Assembly (NCBI GenBank): GCA_902491055.1
Contig: CABUGI010000087.1
Coordinates: 1-7,764 of the forward strand
DNA length: 7,764 nt
Direction of reading: 5' to 3'
Source of the DNA: an uncultured Collinsella sp.
GTDB lineage: Bacteria; Actinomycetota; Coriobacteriia; Coriobacteriales; Coriobacteriaceae
The translations under genes and the position numbers were made by a program. The notes under the pieces are model-generated. The model did not search any database, was not told the DNA's origin, and saw only the letters and a program-made list of their open reading frames with translations. This document shows, in pieces, positions 1-5,542 of the stretch. The stretch's first letter is position 1, and every line of letters starts with the position of its first letter.

Positions 1-461
1 CCGATTGCCGAGCAGGCGATAACGCCGGCCATGAAGGCGATGAGGATGGGGCCGAGCGGAGAACGGCGGCCCGTGTCTTCCTCACGAGCCAGGTCGGGGC
101 GATGTGTGGGCGCAGGCGCCTGGGCGCCTTGCGCGGGCACGTCGAGAATGCTGAAGGATGCCGTGCTGTCGGGGTCGATGGTGTGACGCGGCTGCGGGAT
201 CTTTGCCGGCGAGATGGACATGTCCGCCGGCTCACCGAGCGTGGCCGTGGCATCGGCCTTAGCCTCATCGGCCTCGGCTTGGGCCCAAGCCTGCTCAAAG
301 GTCAGGGGCTCGGCGGCATCGGAGGCGGCATCAGGCTCGACAGCGGCATCGTTGCCGGTCTCGTCCTCGTCGCTCGACACGTCACGCGACGCGAGCTCGT
401 CCCACTCCTCGTCCGGAGCCTCGCCCTCGCTATACCACCATTCAAAGTTATCGATATCCAT
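1..461 (-). CDS. Partial membrane-anchored acidic protein, N-terminal part, function unknown
   Basis: This reading frame starts at ATG 459-461 and stays open to the left edge, giving the first 153 residues of a longer protein. An AAGGGG ribosome binding site (470-475) sits 8 nt upstream. Residues 1-80 are strongly acidic and alanine-rich, opening with MDIDNFEWWYSEGEAPDEEW. Residues 81-133 are proline-rich and probably disordered. Two arginines (132-133) then precede a hydrophobic stretch from about residue 137 (GPILIAFMAGVIACSAI) that looks like a membrane segment, so the acidic part should be cytoplasmic by the positive-inside rule. I do not recognise the family, and the domain that would reveal its role lies outside the window. 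It is transcribed in the same direction as merR, 176 nt downstream of it, with two palindromes between. A TATAAG box at 503-508 could be its -10, but no good -35 is visible. That it is a real gene is fairly sure; its function is unknown. Confidence 0.75.
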   Translation of the reverse strand, partial: MDIDNFEWWYSEGEAPDEEWDELASRDVSSDEDETGNDAAVEPDAASDAAEPLTFEQAWAQAEADEAKADATATLGEPADMSISPAKIPQPRHTIDPDSTASFSILDVPAQGAQAPAPTHRPDLAREEDTGRRSPLGPILIAFMAGVIACSAI

Positions 462-537
462 ACGGGGCGCCCCTTAGGCCTCGCAAATAAACACTTGTTA
501 GCCTTATACCCGCAGATGGCGCTGGAGCTCGCACGGA

Positions 538-568
538 ATGCGATAAAGGGACTGCTCCTTTGTCGCAT
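538..568. repeat. Short hairpin repeat, copy 1 (AAAGGGACTG family)
   Basis: Two 13-nt arms (538-550 and 556-568) pair around the 5-nt loop ACTGC, with two G·T wobbles and no other mismatch. The core AAAGGGACTGC is identical to the copy at 6557-6587 and lies in the same orientation. The element is intergenic, 70 nt beyond the merR stop codon, and no T-run follows on either strand. It is therefore better called a dispersed palindromic repeat (REP-like) than an intrinsic terminator. Confidence 0.7.
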
Positions 569-570
569 CG

Positions 571-639
571 AAGTTGCGGTGGAATAGTTCCTGTTTGCAC
601 GCCCACTCGAGCTATTTAGGGACTATTTCACCGCAAGTT
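571..639. repeat. Long imperfect palindrome overlapping the merR stop codon
   Basis: The arms 571-592 and 618-639 pair over 22 positions, with one G·G mismatch (573/637) and two G·T wobbles (582/628 and 589/621) as read on the plus strand. They enclose a 25-nt loop. On the minus strand the two wobbles become A·C mismatches, so a plus-strand RNA would fold better than the merR mRNA. The outer end of the right arm overlaps the merR stop codon (638-640). Only 2 nt separate this palindrome from the short hairpin repeat at 538-568. No T-tract follows, so intrinsic termination is doubtful. Confidence 0.65.
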
Positions 640-1504
640 ATTTGAGGGCGACGGGGATTTGGATACAGCAGAAGTCCTCTTGGTGAGACTCGTCGTAGCT
701 CGTGGTGTCCAGGTAGCAAAAATCGAAAGCATTGCCGATGGGCTGGAGCGCGTGCCTGTCCATGCAGGCCACGATGGCGCGGATACCCTCGGGCTCGTAC
801 GGCATGCCCCAGCGACTCATGCACAGGTACGTGCCCTCGGGCAGCACCTCGACGCCAATCTCCGCCAGCTCGGCAGGATCGCTCGGCAGTATTTCCTCGG
901 CACCACGCGGCAACACGGCAAAGGAACCGGCACCGGCGATGGGGTCGTCGGAATGCAGCGCCTCGCGACGCAGCATGGCGCCCCAACCGCGCATGGGGCG
1001 TGTGCCCGTGAGCGCACGCATGCGCAGAATCGCCCGCATGAGCGTGGGGTGCAGCATCGAGCGGCCACGCTCGATATCGCTCGGGAACTCCTCAAAGACC
1101 ACGTAGCGGCGCTCGAATTGCTTGAGCTCCGGTTTGCCCTCGCGCTCGCGCCAATAGACCGCCTCGTCGTAAAAACTCAGCCGCTCCTGCACGCTCGCGC
1201 GCTCGGCTTTGAGCCCGGCAATCTGCTCGTCGAGCGCCTGCACCCGCGAGCGCAGGTGATCGGTCATCTCTCCAATGTCGAACGTCGAGGTCAGGCGATC
1301 GATCTCATCGAGTTCCAGTCCCAAGTCGCGCAGCATGCAGATCAGACGCATGAGCGGGATCTGCGTGGGCGAATAGAAACGGTAGCCTTTTTCGTTAACC
1401 ACGGCGGGTTTAAACAGACCGATCTTGTCGTAGTAGATGAGCGTTTGGCGCGAAACGTTAAACAAGCTCGCCATCTCGCTAATCGCATACATACCCGTCT
1501 GCAT
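638..1504 (-). CDS. MerR-family transcriptional regulator with GyrI-like effector domain
   Basis: A 288-residue regulator of the BmrR/BltR type. The N-terminus holds the MerR winged-helix domain: MYAISEMASLFNVSRQTLIYYD is followed by IGLFKPAVVNEKGYRFYS and the usual two-wing pattern, to about residue 75. A dimerising coiled coil follows at roughly residues 80-125, rich in Leu, Glu and Arg. The C-terminal half (about 130-288) resembles the GyrI-like small-molecule-binding fold and ends in DFCCIQIPV. I chose ATG 1502-1504 because GGGAGGA lies 5 nt upstream; a start at 1570 would add 22 residues encoded by the terminator hairpin. It follows ubiX by 91 nt on the same strand, but a strong terminator lies between them, so it probably has its own promoter, which I cannot place. 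It is the only regulator in the window and a candidate sensor for the decarboxylation cluster. However, the 19-bp dyads there do not lie in a long -35/-10 spacer as MerR operators usually do, so the link is a guess. Confidence 0.9.
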   Translation of the reverse strand: MQTGMYAISEMASLFNVSRQTLIYYDKIGLFKPAVVNEKGYRFYSPTQIPLMRLICMLRDLGLELDEIDRLTSTFDIGEMTDHLRSRVQALDEQIAGLKAERASVQERLSFYDEAVYWREREGKPELKQFERRYVVFEEFPSDIERGRSMLHPTLMRAILRMRALTGTRPMRGWGAMLRREALHSDDPIAGAGSFAVLPRGAEEILPSDPAELAEIGVEVLPEGTYLCMSRWGMPYEPEGIRAIVACMDRHALQPIGNAFDFCYLDTTSYDESHQEDFCCIQIPVALK

Positions 1505-1532
1505 AGGTCCTCCCGACACACCCTTTGACACG

Positions 1533-1563
1533 AAAAGCCCGCCGCCCACAGGGGCAGCGGGCT
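1533..1563 (-). terminator. Rho-independent terminator after ubiX
   Basis: Read on the minus strand, AGCCCGCTGCCC pairs with GGGCGGCGGGCT around the loop CTGT. This gives 12 pairs, one of them a G-U wobble, and is followed by TTT. The stem is 1536-1563 and the T-run is 1533-1535. The plus strand has a C·A mismatch and no T-run, so it works in one direction only. It closes the operon that ends with ubiX and separates it from merR. Confidence 0.85.
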
Positions 1564-1595
1564 CAAACACTACTCGTATCCTACCCTAAAGATGC

Positions 1596-2174
1596 CTATG
1601 ACCAGCGCTTATAGTTGGCGCACGACACGCCGACGGCCTCGAGTGCCTTGGCGGCGATGTGATGCACCGCCTCATCGAGCGTGGCGGGGCCGTTGTAAAA
1701 CGTGAGCATGGGCGGCATGAGCATGACACCCGGCACGCGCGCCAGGCGTGCCATGTTGTCGACATGGATCGCACTGAAGGGCGTCTCGCGCACCATAAGC
1801 ACCAGGCGGCGCTGCTCTTTCATCTGCACATCGGCCGCACGCAGCAACAGGTTTTCGCTGTAGCCGCTCGCGATGCCGGCGAGCGTCTTCATGGAGCAGG
1901 GAGCCACGATCATGCCGTCGACCGGATAGGTGCCGCTTGCGATGGCAGCGCCAATGTTCTTGTTGTCGTAGACCACATCGGCATAGCACGCAAACTCGTC
2001 GAGCGTCATGCCGAGCTCCTGCTCGATGGTGATCTCTCCCCCGCGCGTGACGACAAGCGCCGACTCAGCGCCGGCCTGGCGCAGGCATTTGAGGCATTCA
2101 AGGCCCAGTGCCGCACCGCTGGCGCCAGACACGCCAACGACAATGCGACGGGGACGAACAGAAGACTCAGGCAT
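1596..2174 (-). CDS. ubiX: Flavin prenyltransferase UbiX (LpdB-like), prFMN synthase
   Basis: A 192-residue UbiX/Pad1-family enzyme of normal length. The family joins a dimethylallyl group from DMAP (DMAPP in some members) to FMN, making the prenylated FMN used by UbiD decarboxylases. Visible motifs are the FMN-binding loop GVSGASG (residues 14-20), GTYPVDGMIVAPCSMKTLAG (81-100), GYSENLLLRAADV (104-116), RETPFSAIH (129-137, the conserved Arg-Glu pair) and TFYNGP (158-163, the conserved Tyr), with a C-terminal YKRW. ATG 2172-2174 has AAGGAG (2180-2185) 5 nt upstream. It lies 33 nt after the ubiD-type gene and is clearly co-transcribed with it; a terminator follows. This pairing matches LpdB with LpdC of tannin-degrading lactobacilli, though general quinone-pathway UbiX proteins look alike. 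Family assignment is near certain; the dedicated role is inferred from context. Confidence 0.96.
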   Translation of the reverse strand: MPESSVRPRRIVVGVSGASGAALGLECLKCLRQAGAESALVVTRGGEITIEQELGMTLDEFACYADVVYDNKNIGAAIASGTYPVDGMIVAPCSMKTLAGIASGYSENLLLRAADVQMKEQRRLVLMVRETPFSAIHVDNMARLARVPGVMLMPPMLTFYNGPATLDEAVHHIAAKALEAVGVSCANYKRWS

Positions 2175-2207
2175 GACAACTCCTTAACTACTTGGTAGGG
2201 CTACTTA

Positions 2208-3695
2208 CTAGAAGGCGAGCTCGGCGGCCCACTTGTCCTTGTCGATCTCCATGAACTGCGAGCGGATGAAGTTCTTCTTGAGGTTAAACGGAACCGTGCA
2301 GTCGAAGATGGCCTTGCAGGCGATACCGTGCTCGCGGATCGAAGGATCGAACGCGGGGTCGTTGGACGGATCGAGCACGTGGCAGTGGCAACCGGGGATG
2401 GTGATGAGGTCCACGTCGGCCTGGAAGCGCGTGGTCATGGCCCACATCACGTCGCTCATATCGAAGATGTCGACATCCTCGTCGACAAGGATGACGTGCT
2501 TGAGCTCGGAGAACGCCGAGAAGGCGAGCATGGCGGCGTTGCGCTGACGGCCCTCGTCATTTTTGCTCGACTTCTTGAACTGCATGATGGCAACGAACTT
2601 GCCGCCACCGCAGGGAGCGGCGTGAACGTTGAGCAGGCGGCCCGGGATAGCGGTCTCGACCATCTTGTAGATGGAGGCCTCGGTGGGGATACCGGCCATG
2701 GACACGTGCTCGTGCGAAGGGCCGATGCAGCTCTCCATAATGGGGTTGACGCGCGTGGTGACGGCGGTGATCTTGATCACCGGGCAGACCTTGGCGCCAC
2801 CGGTGTAGCCGGGGAACTCGGGCATGGCGTAGCCGTGGCCGTTGACATCCTCGTTGATGGTCTCGTCGTGCATGAGGTAGCCCTCGAGCACGTACTCGGC
2901 ATTGGCAATGCACTTCTGCGGAACGGTGACGCAGTCGGCAAGCTCGACGGCGCGGCCGCGCAGGGCGCCGGCGATCTGCAGCTCGTTGAAGCCGAGCGGC
3001 GTGGTGGGAGCCTCGAAGCCGCAGCACATGTACACGGCGGGGTCCAGACCGATGGAGATGGAGATGGGCATATCCTCGCCGCGCTGGCAGTACTCGTCAA
3101 AGAACGCACCCAGGTGACGGCTGCCCGGGGTGATCCACATGGCGAGCTTGTCCTTGTCGACGCAGGAGAAGCGGTGGATGGTTACGTCGGACTGGGTGCC
3201 ATCGGGGCTCGTGCCATAGGCGAGGCCCATGGTGATGTAGGGGCCGCCGTCAACGGGCGTGTTGGTGGGAGCGGGAACGATCTTGCGCAGGTCAAAGCCC
3301 TCGTCGGTCGCCTTGTACACGACCTCCTGGCAGTCGACGTGCTTGCCCTCGGCGATCTGCTCGGGGGCGATCAGGTTCTCGAAGCGCTTGCCGATCTCGA
3401 GGCCCAGGTGCTCCTCGTCCAGGTCGAGCAGGGCGGCAACGCGCTTGCGGCTGGCAAGCATACCGATGCAGACCTTGGCGTCGTCAAAGCCCTTGACGTT
3501 GTTGAAGACCATCGCCGGACCCTCTTTGGTCGGGCGCATGACGGTGCCGCCAGCACCGACGTGACGGTAGACGCCCGAGACCTCGGCATCGGGATCGACC
3601 TGGGTGTCGGTCTCGAGCAGCTGGCCCGGCATCTCACGCAAAAAGTCGAGCGCGGAACGCAGGTCGTGGATCTGGGAAGCATCGGTAGTGGACAT
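2208..3695 (-). CDS. lpdC: UbiD-family decarboxylase, gallate/protocatechuate decarboxylase type (LpdC-like)
   Basis: A 495-residue prFMN-dependent decarboxylase. From memory it matches Lactiplantibacillus plantarum gallate decarboxylase LpdC closely throughout: VDPDAEVSGVYRHVGAGGTV (33-52), RPTKEGPAMVFNNVKGF (54-70), VVYKATDEGFDLRK (125-138), APTNTPVDGGPYIT (142-155), SDVTIHR (169-175), NAEYVLEGY (265-273), MAGIPTEASI (333-342) and VILVDEDVDIFDMSDV (401-416). By motif position Arg175, Glu267 and Glu271 probably supply the Arg-Glu-Glu active site of the family. The likely reaction is gallate to pyrogallol (or protocatechuate to catechol) plus CO2 in the cytoplasm. ATG 3693-3695 is chosen because AAAGGAG (3702-3708) lies 6 nt upstream; an upstream ATG at 3791 adds 32 residues unlike the family. 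It sits between the permease and ubiX genes on the same strand. The exact substrate is inferred from resemblance only; another hydroxybenzoate is possible. Confidence 0.9.
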   Translation of the reverse strand: MSTTDASQIHDLRSALDFLREMPGQLLETDTQVDPDAEVSGVYRHVGAGGTVMRPTKEGPAMVFNNVKGFDDAKVCIGMLASRKRVAALLDLDEEHLGLEIGKRFENLIAPEQIAEGKHVDCQEVVYKATDEGFDLRKIVPAPTNTPVDGGPYITMGLAYGTSPDGTQSDVTIHRFSCVDKDKLAMWITPGSRHLGAFFDEYCQRGEDMPISISIGLDPAVYMCCGFEAPTTPLGFNELQIAGALRGRAVELADCVTVPQKCIANAEYVLEGYLMHDETINEDVNGHGYAMPEFPGYTGGAKVCPVIKITAVTTRVNPIMESCIGPSHEHVSMAGIPTEASIYKMVETAIPGRLLNVHAAPCGGGKFVAIMQFKKSSKNDEGRQRNAAMLAFSAFSELKHVILVDEDVDIFDMSDVMWAMTTRFQADVDLITIPGCHCHVLDPSNDPAFDPSIREHGIACKAIFDCTVPFNLKKNFIRSQFMEIDKDKWAAELAF

Positions 3696-3717
3696 GGCGT
3701 ACTCCTTTCGGGAGAGT

Positions 3718-3742
3718 GTCCGGCGACGGGGTGCCGCCGGAC
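3718..3742 (-). other. Stem-loop in the leader just upstream of the ubiD-type gene
   Basis: A perfect 8-bp stem (3718-3725 with 3735-3742, GTCCGGCG/CGCCGGAC) encloses a 9-nt loop. In the minus-strand mRNA it ends 9 nt before the AAAGGAG ribosome binding site. No T-run follows, so it is not a terminator. It might stabilise the downstream mRNA or mark a processing site; that is inference. It lies in the 142-nt gap after the permease gene, where no other gene is visible. Confidence 0.45.
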
Positions 3743-3801
3743 GGGGTAACGTAATGGGGCCGCGGCGCTCACAAATGGAGCGCTCGACCACTCGAAGTTC
3801 A

Positions 3802-3830
3802 AGCGCTTGGCTGCTTACAGCCGGGGCGCT
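3802..3830. other. Imperfect stem-loop just after the permease stop codon
   Basis: AGCGC (3802-3806) and GGCTG (3809-3813) pair with CAGCC (3818-3822) and GCGCT (3826-3830) around the loop CTTA, with a 2-by-3 internal loop. It begins 8 nt downstream of the permease stop codon (3838-3840). There is no adjacent T-tract. GCGCTCGACC occurs directly repeated at 3780-3789 and 3826-3835. The stem-loop could be an mRNA end-protection or processing structure between permease and decarboxylase cistrons. Confidence 0.35.
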
Positions 3831-3837
3831 CGACCGC

Positions 3838-5295
3838 TTACATCAGGCCAAAGAGGTGGAACCAGGCGGCCTCGACCAGCACGACGACAAAGACGACCGC
3901 GGTGAGGGGGATGCCCATGCGCATAGCCTCTTTGGAGGTGTAGCCGCCGGCGTCCTTGCCTTCGCCGATAAGGATCGGCAGGTTATGGAACGGCAGGATG
4001 TAGTGGATGTTGATGGACGTGAAGACGATGAGCGCCACGGCGAGTGGGCTCACGCTGGAGCCGGCGGCAAAGCTGATAAATGCCGGCACGCACACGCCGA
4101 GCACGGCCATGACCGAGCCCATGAACATGTGGATGATCATGGAAAGCGCGGCGACGAGCAGGGCGAACAGGAAGATGTTCTCAGGCACGGAGCTGGGGAG
4201 CACGACGTCGGCGATCCAGGCGTTCATGCCGGTGGCACCGCCCACGGAGCCCACGGCCATGGCGGCCGTCAGGAACATGAGGGACTTGATGTCGACAGCG
4301 TTCCAGCTGGCGGGAGTGAGGACTTCGCCGATGATGGGCATGGCGAGAGCAACGCCAATGGCCAGGGTGACCCAGCCGATATAGTCGCCCGAGACGGTGA
4401 GCCACAGCGCGATGGCGATGACAAGCCACACGATGGTGCGGATCTCCTTGACGGAGAGCTTGCCGAGCGCGGCCTGCTTGGCCACGATCTGCTCGCGATC
4501 GTAGACGAGCTCCTTGCTGGGCTTAAAGAGGAAAAGGCCCAGGAACAGGGTGCACAGCAGCGCAACCAGCATAGGCACGCTCATGTACAGGAACCAGTCG
4601 ACGAAGGACGGGCTCATGCCGCCGGCCTCGGCACTGTACTGCGCAACGAGCGGGTTAAGCGTGGAGTCGCCCGTCAGGAAGAACATGGAACCCGGGGCGG
4701 CAGCGGCAAACACGAGGAAGCCGAGCTTGCCCTTGTCGTCGTCACCGTAGCCGGCGGACTCGGCGATGACCGAGACGACGGCGAGGATGAGGAAGGCGCG
4801 GGGGAACGGATGCGGGATCAGCAGCGACAGCACAAAGGTGAGCGCGAAGATCGAGATGATGAGCGACTTGGCGTCGCGCACGAACTTGAGCATGAACGCG
4901 TAGGCGATGCGCTCGCCCAGGCCCGACTCCTTGACCGCGCTGGCGATGAGGTAGGCGCCGATGACGAGCCACATGGTGGCCTTGGTCCACGAGCTAAACG
5001 TGGAGGCGACCGTCGCCGAGATGCTCGCGGCGCCCGTGTCGTCCACGCACACCTTGAACAGGACGAGCAGTGCGCAGTAGAGCAGGCCCACAAAGCCCGG
5101 CTGTGCCACGCCGCATGCCCAGAACACCACCGTGGCGAGCGTCAGTGCCAGACAGGTCTGACCGCCGACCGTGAGCTCGACCGTCGAGCTCAGCTCCGCC
5201 AAAGGAAGAAACTTCACCAGCAAAAAGACAACGATACCCAGCACAAAGCCAATTTCGCGCTTGGTGATCTTAAACGCCTTCTTTTCCGCTTCCAT
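3838..5295 (-). CDS. DASS/SLC13-type anion permease, probable aromatic-acid (gallate) importer
   Basis: A 485-residue integral membrane protein with roughly 12 hydrophobic segments spread over the whole length and a short charged cytoplasmic N-terminus (MEAEKKAFKITKRE). The overall pattern fits the divalent anion:sodium symporter (CitT/SLC13) family. This includes two inverted-repeat halves, each with a polar break inside a hydrophobic stretch: FLTGDSTLNPLV (206-217) and ILPFHNLPILIG (433-444). These occupy the places of the family's paired Ser-Asn-Thr substrate/sodium motifs, but the usual SNT is absent from both, so substrate and coupling ion may differ. AAAGGTG (5301-5307) precedes ATG 5293-5295 by 5 nt. 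It lies directly upstream of the LpdC-like gene, on the same strand. In L. plantarum a gallate permease gene (gacP) lies beside lpdC, so import of gallate or a related hydroxybenzoate is the best inference. Citrate/dicarboxylate transport is the alternative. Confidence 0.85.
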   Translation of the reverse strand: MEAEKKAFKITKREIGFVLGIVVFLLVKFLPLAELSSTVELTVGGQTCLALTLATVVFWACGVAQPGFVGLLYCALLVLFKVCVDDTGAASISATVASTFSSWTKATMWLVIGAYLIASAVKESGLGERIAYAFMLKFVRDAKSLIISIFALTFVLSLLIPHPFPRAFLILAVVSVIAESAGYGDDDKGKLGFLVFAAAAPGSMFFLTGDSTLNPLVAQYSAEAGGMSPSFVDWFLYMSVPMLVALLCTLFLGLFLFKPSKELVYDREQIVAKQAALGKLSVKEIRTIVWLVIAIALWLTVSGDYIGWVTLAIGVALAMPIIGEVLTPASWNAVDIKSLMFLTAAMAVGSVGGATGMNAWIADVVLPSSVPENIFLFALLVAALSMIIHMFMGSVMAVLGVCVPAFISFAAGSSVSPLAVALIVFTSINIHYILPFHNLPILIGEGKDAGGYTSKEAMRMGIPLTAVVFVVVLVEAAWFHLFGLM

Positions 5296-5348
5296 CTCCC
5301 CACCTTTCTTGTTGGGGGCGCTCCGAATTCGCAGCCATGTTGCCGCTT

Positions 5349-5379
5349 AAAAAGGGGCGCCCGTTATCGGACACCCCTT
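5349..5379 (-). terminator. Intrinsic terminator or attenuator in the permease leader
   Basis: On the minus strand AAGGGGTGTCCG pairs with CGGGCGCCCCTT around the loop ATAA. All 12 positions pair (two as G-U wobbles) and TTT follows. The hairpin is 5352-5379 and the T-run 5349-5351. On the plus strand the two wobbles become C·A mismatches, so it is built for the minus strand. It lies 54 nt before the permease start codon and just downstream of the 19-bp dyad at 5388-5406. It could end transcripts coming from the fused gene, or attenuate a permease transcript that starts near the dyad. Confidence 0.75.
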
Positions 5380-5387
5380 ACGTTGCG

Positions 5388-5406
5388 CTGTGTTGCGGCA
5401 ATACAG
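5388..5406. promoter_or_regulatory. 19-bp operator-like dyad upstream of the permease gene (operator 2)
   Basis: The plus strand reads CTGTGTTGCGGCAATACAG. This is a dyad with half-sites CTGTGTTG and CAATACAG separated by 3 nt, with one mismatched pair. It is identical at 16 of 19 positions, in the same orientation, to the site at 6527-6545. It lies 92 nt upstream of the permease start, just ahead of the terminator-like hairpin. A TTGACT sequence (minus strand, 5405-5410) overlaps its upstream end and could be a -35, but no matching -10 is visible. The repressor or activator is unknown. Confidence 0.65.
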
Positions 5407-5444
5407 TCAAGCGGATTTTTTGGATGAGAAGCGATTCCCTAGAC

Positions 5445-5511
5445 AAAAACCGTCACAACATTCGACGCTTTTCCTCGTTTTCGAGATTTTCGCCGAATGT
5501 TGTGACGGTTT
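5445..5511 (-). terminator. Long perfect stem with T-tract downstream of the fused gene
   Basis: The arms 5447-5464 and 5494-5511 are perfect 18-nt inverted repeats (AAACCGTCACAACATTCG). A 29-nt loop between them contains a smaller CTCG-TTTT-CGAG hairpin (5474-5485). On the minus strand the stem runs straight into TTTTT (5445-5449), so it can end transcription of the LpdD-IDI gene, whose stop codon is 26 nt upstream of the structure. The unusually long stem and loop also resemble a dispersed palindromic element. Only 2 nt separate it from the short hairpin repeat copy 2. Confidence 0.6.
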
Positions 5512-5513
5512 GG

Positions 5514-5542
5514 ATGTGGCAAAGGGACTGTCTTTTTTACAT
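5514..5542. repeat. Short hairpin repeat, copy 2, degenerate; carries the stop codon of the fused gene
   Basis: This copy shares AAAGGGACTG and the ATGTGGCAAAGGG arm with the other members of the family, in the same orientation. Its right arm has decayed to CTTTTTTACAT: 11 positions pair, with two G·T wobbles and one mismatch. The last sense codon ATG and the stop TAA of the LpdD-IDI gene (5537-5542) lie inside the right arm, so the repeat defines the C-terminus of that protein. Confidence 0.6.

Noticed and set aside
659..1528. A 289-codon open frame on the plus strand opposite merR
   Set aside because: It shows no family motifs; the minus strand has an unambiguous MerR domain.
2175..2207. 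A small third subunit gene (VdcD/LpdD type) between ubiD and ubiX
   Set aside because: The gap is only 33 nt. The LpdD-like function appears instead as the N-terminal domain of the fused gene at 5537-6484.
2328..3749. A 473-codon open frame on the plus strand opposite the UbiD-type gene
   Set aside because: It is a shadow frame: no recognisable domain, whereas the minus strand encodes a full-length UbiD-family protein.
3696..3791. A 32-residue N-terminal extension of the UbiD-type protein
   Set aside because: AAAGGAG is correctly placed for ATG 3693-3695, and the extension is Arg/Pro-rich and unlike the family.
5405..5410. TTGACT (minus strand) as the -35 of a permease promoter
   Set aside because: No -10-like hexamer lies 15-19 bp downstream, so I did not annotate a promoter; it is mentioned only with operator 2.
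3604..5427. A 607-codon open frame on the plus strand opposite the permease gene
   Set aside because: The translation is rich in His, Asp, Glu and Gly and has low complexity, which is what the reverse complement of a GC-rich membrane protein gene gives. The minus frame has a clear transporter pattern and a ribosome binding site.
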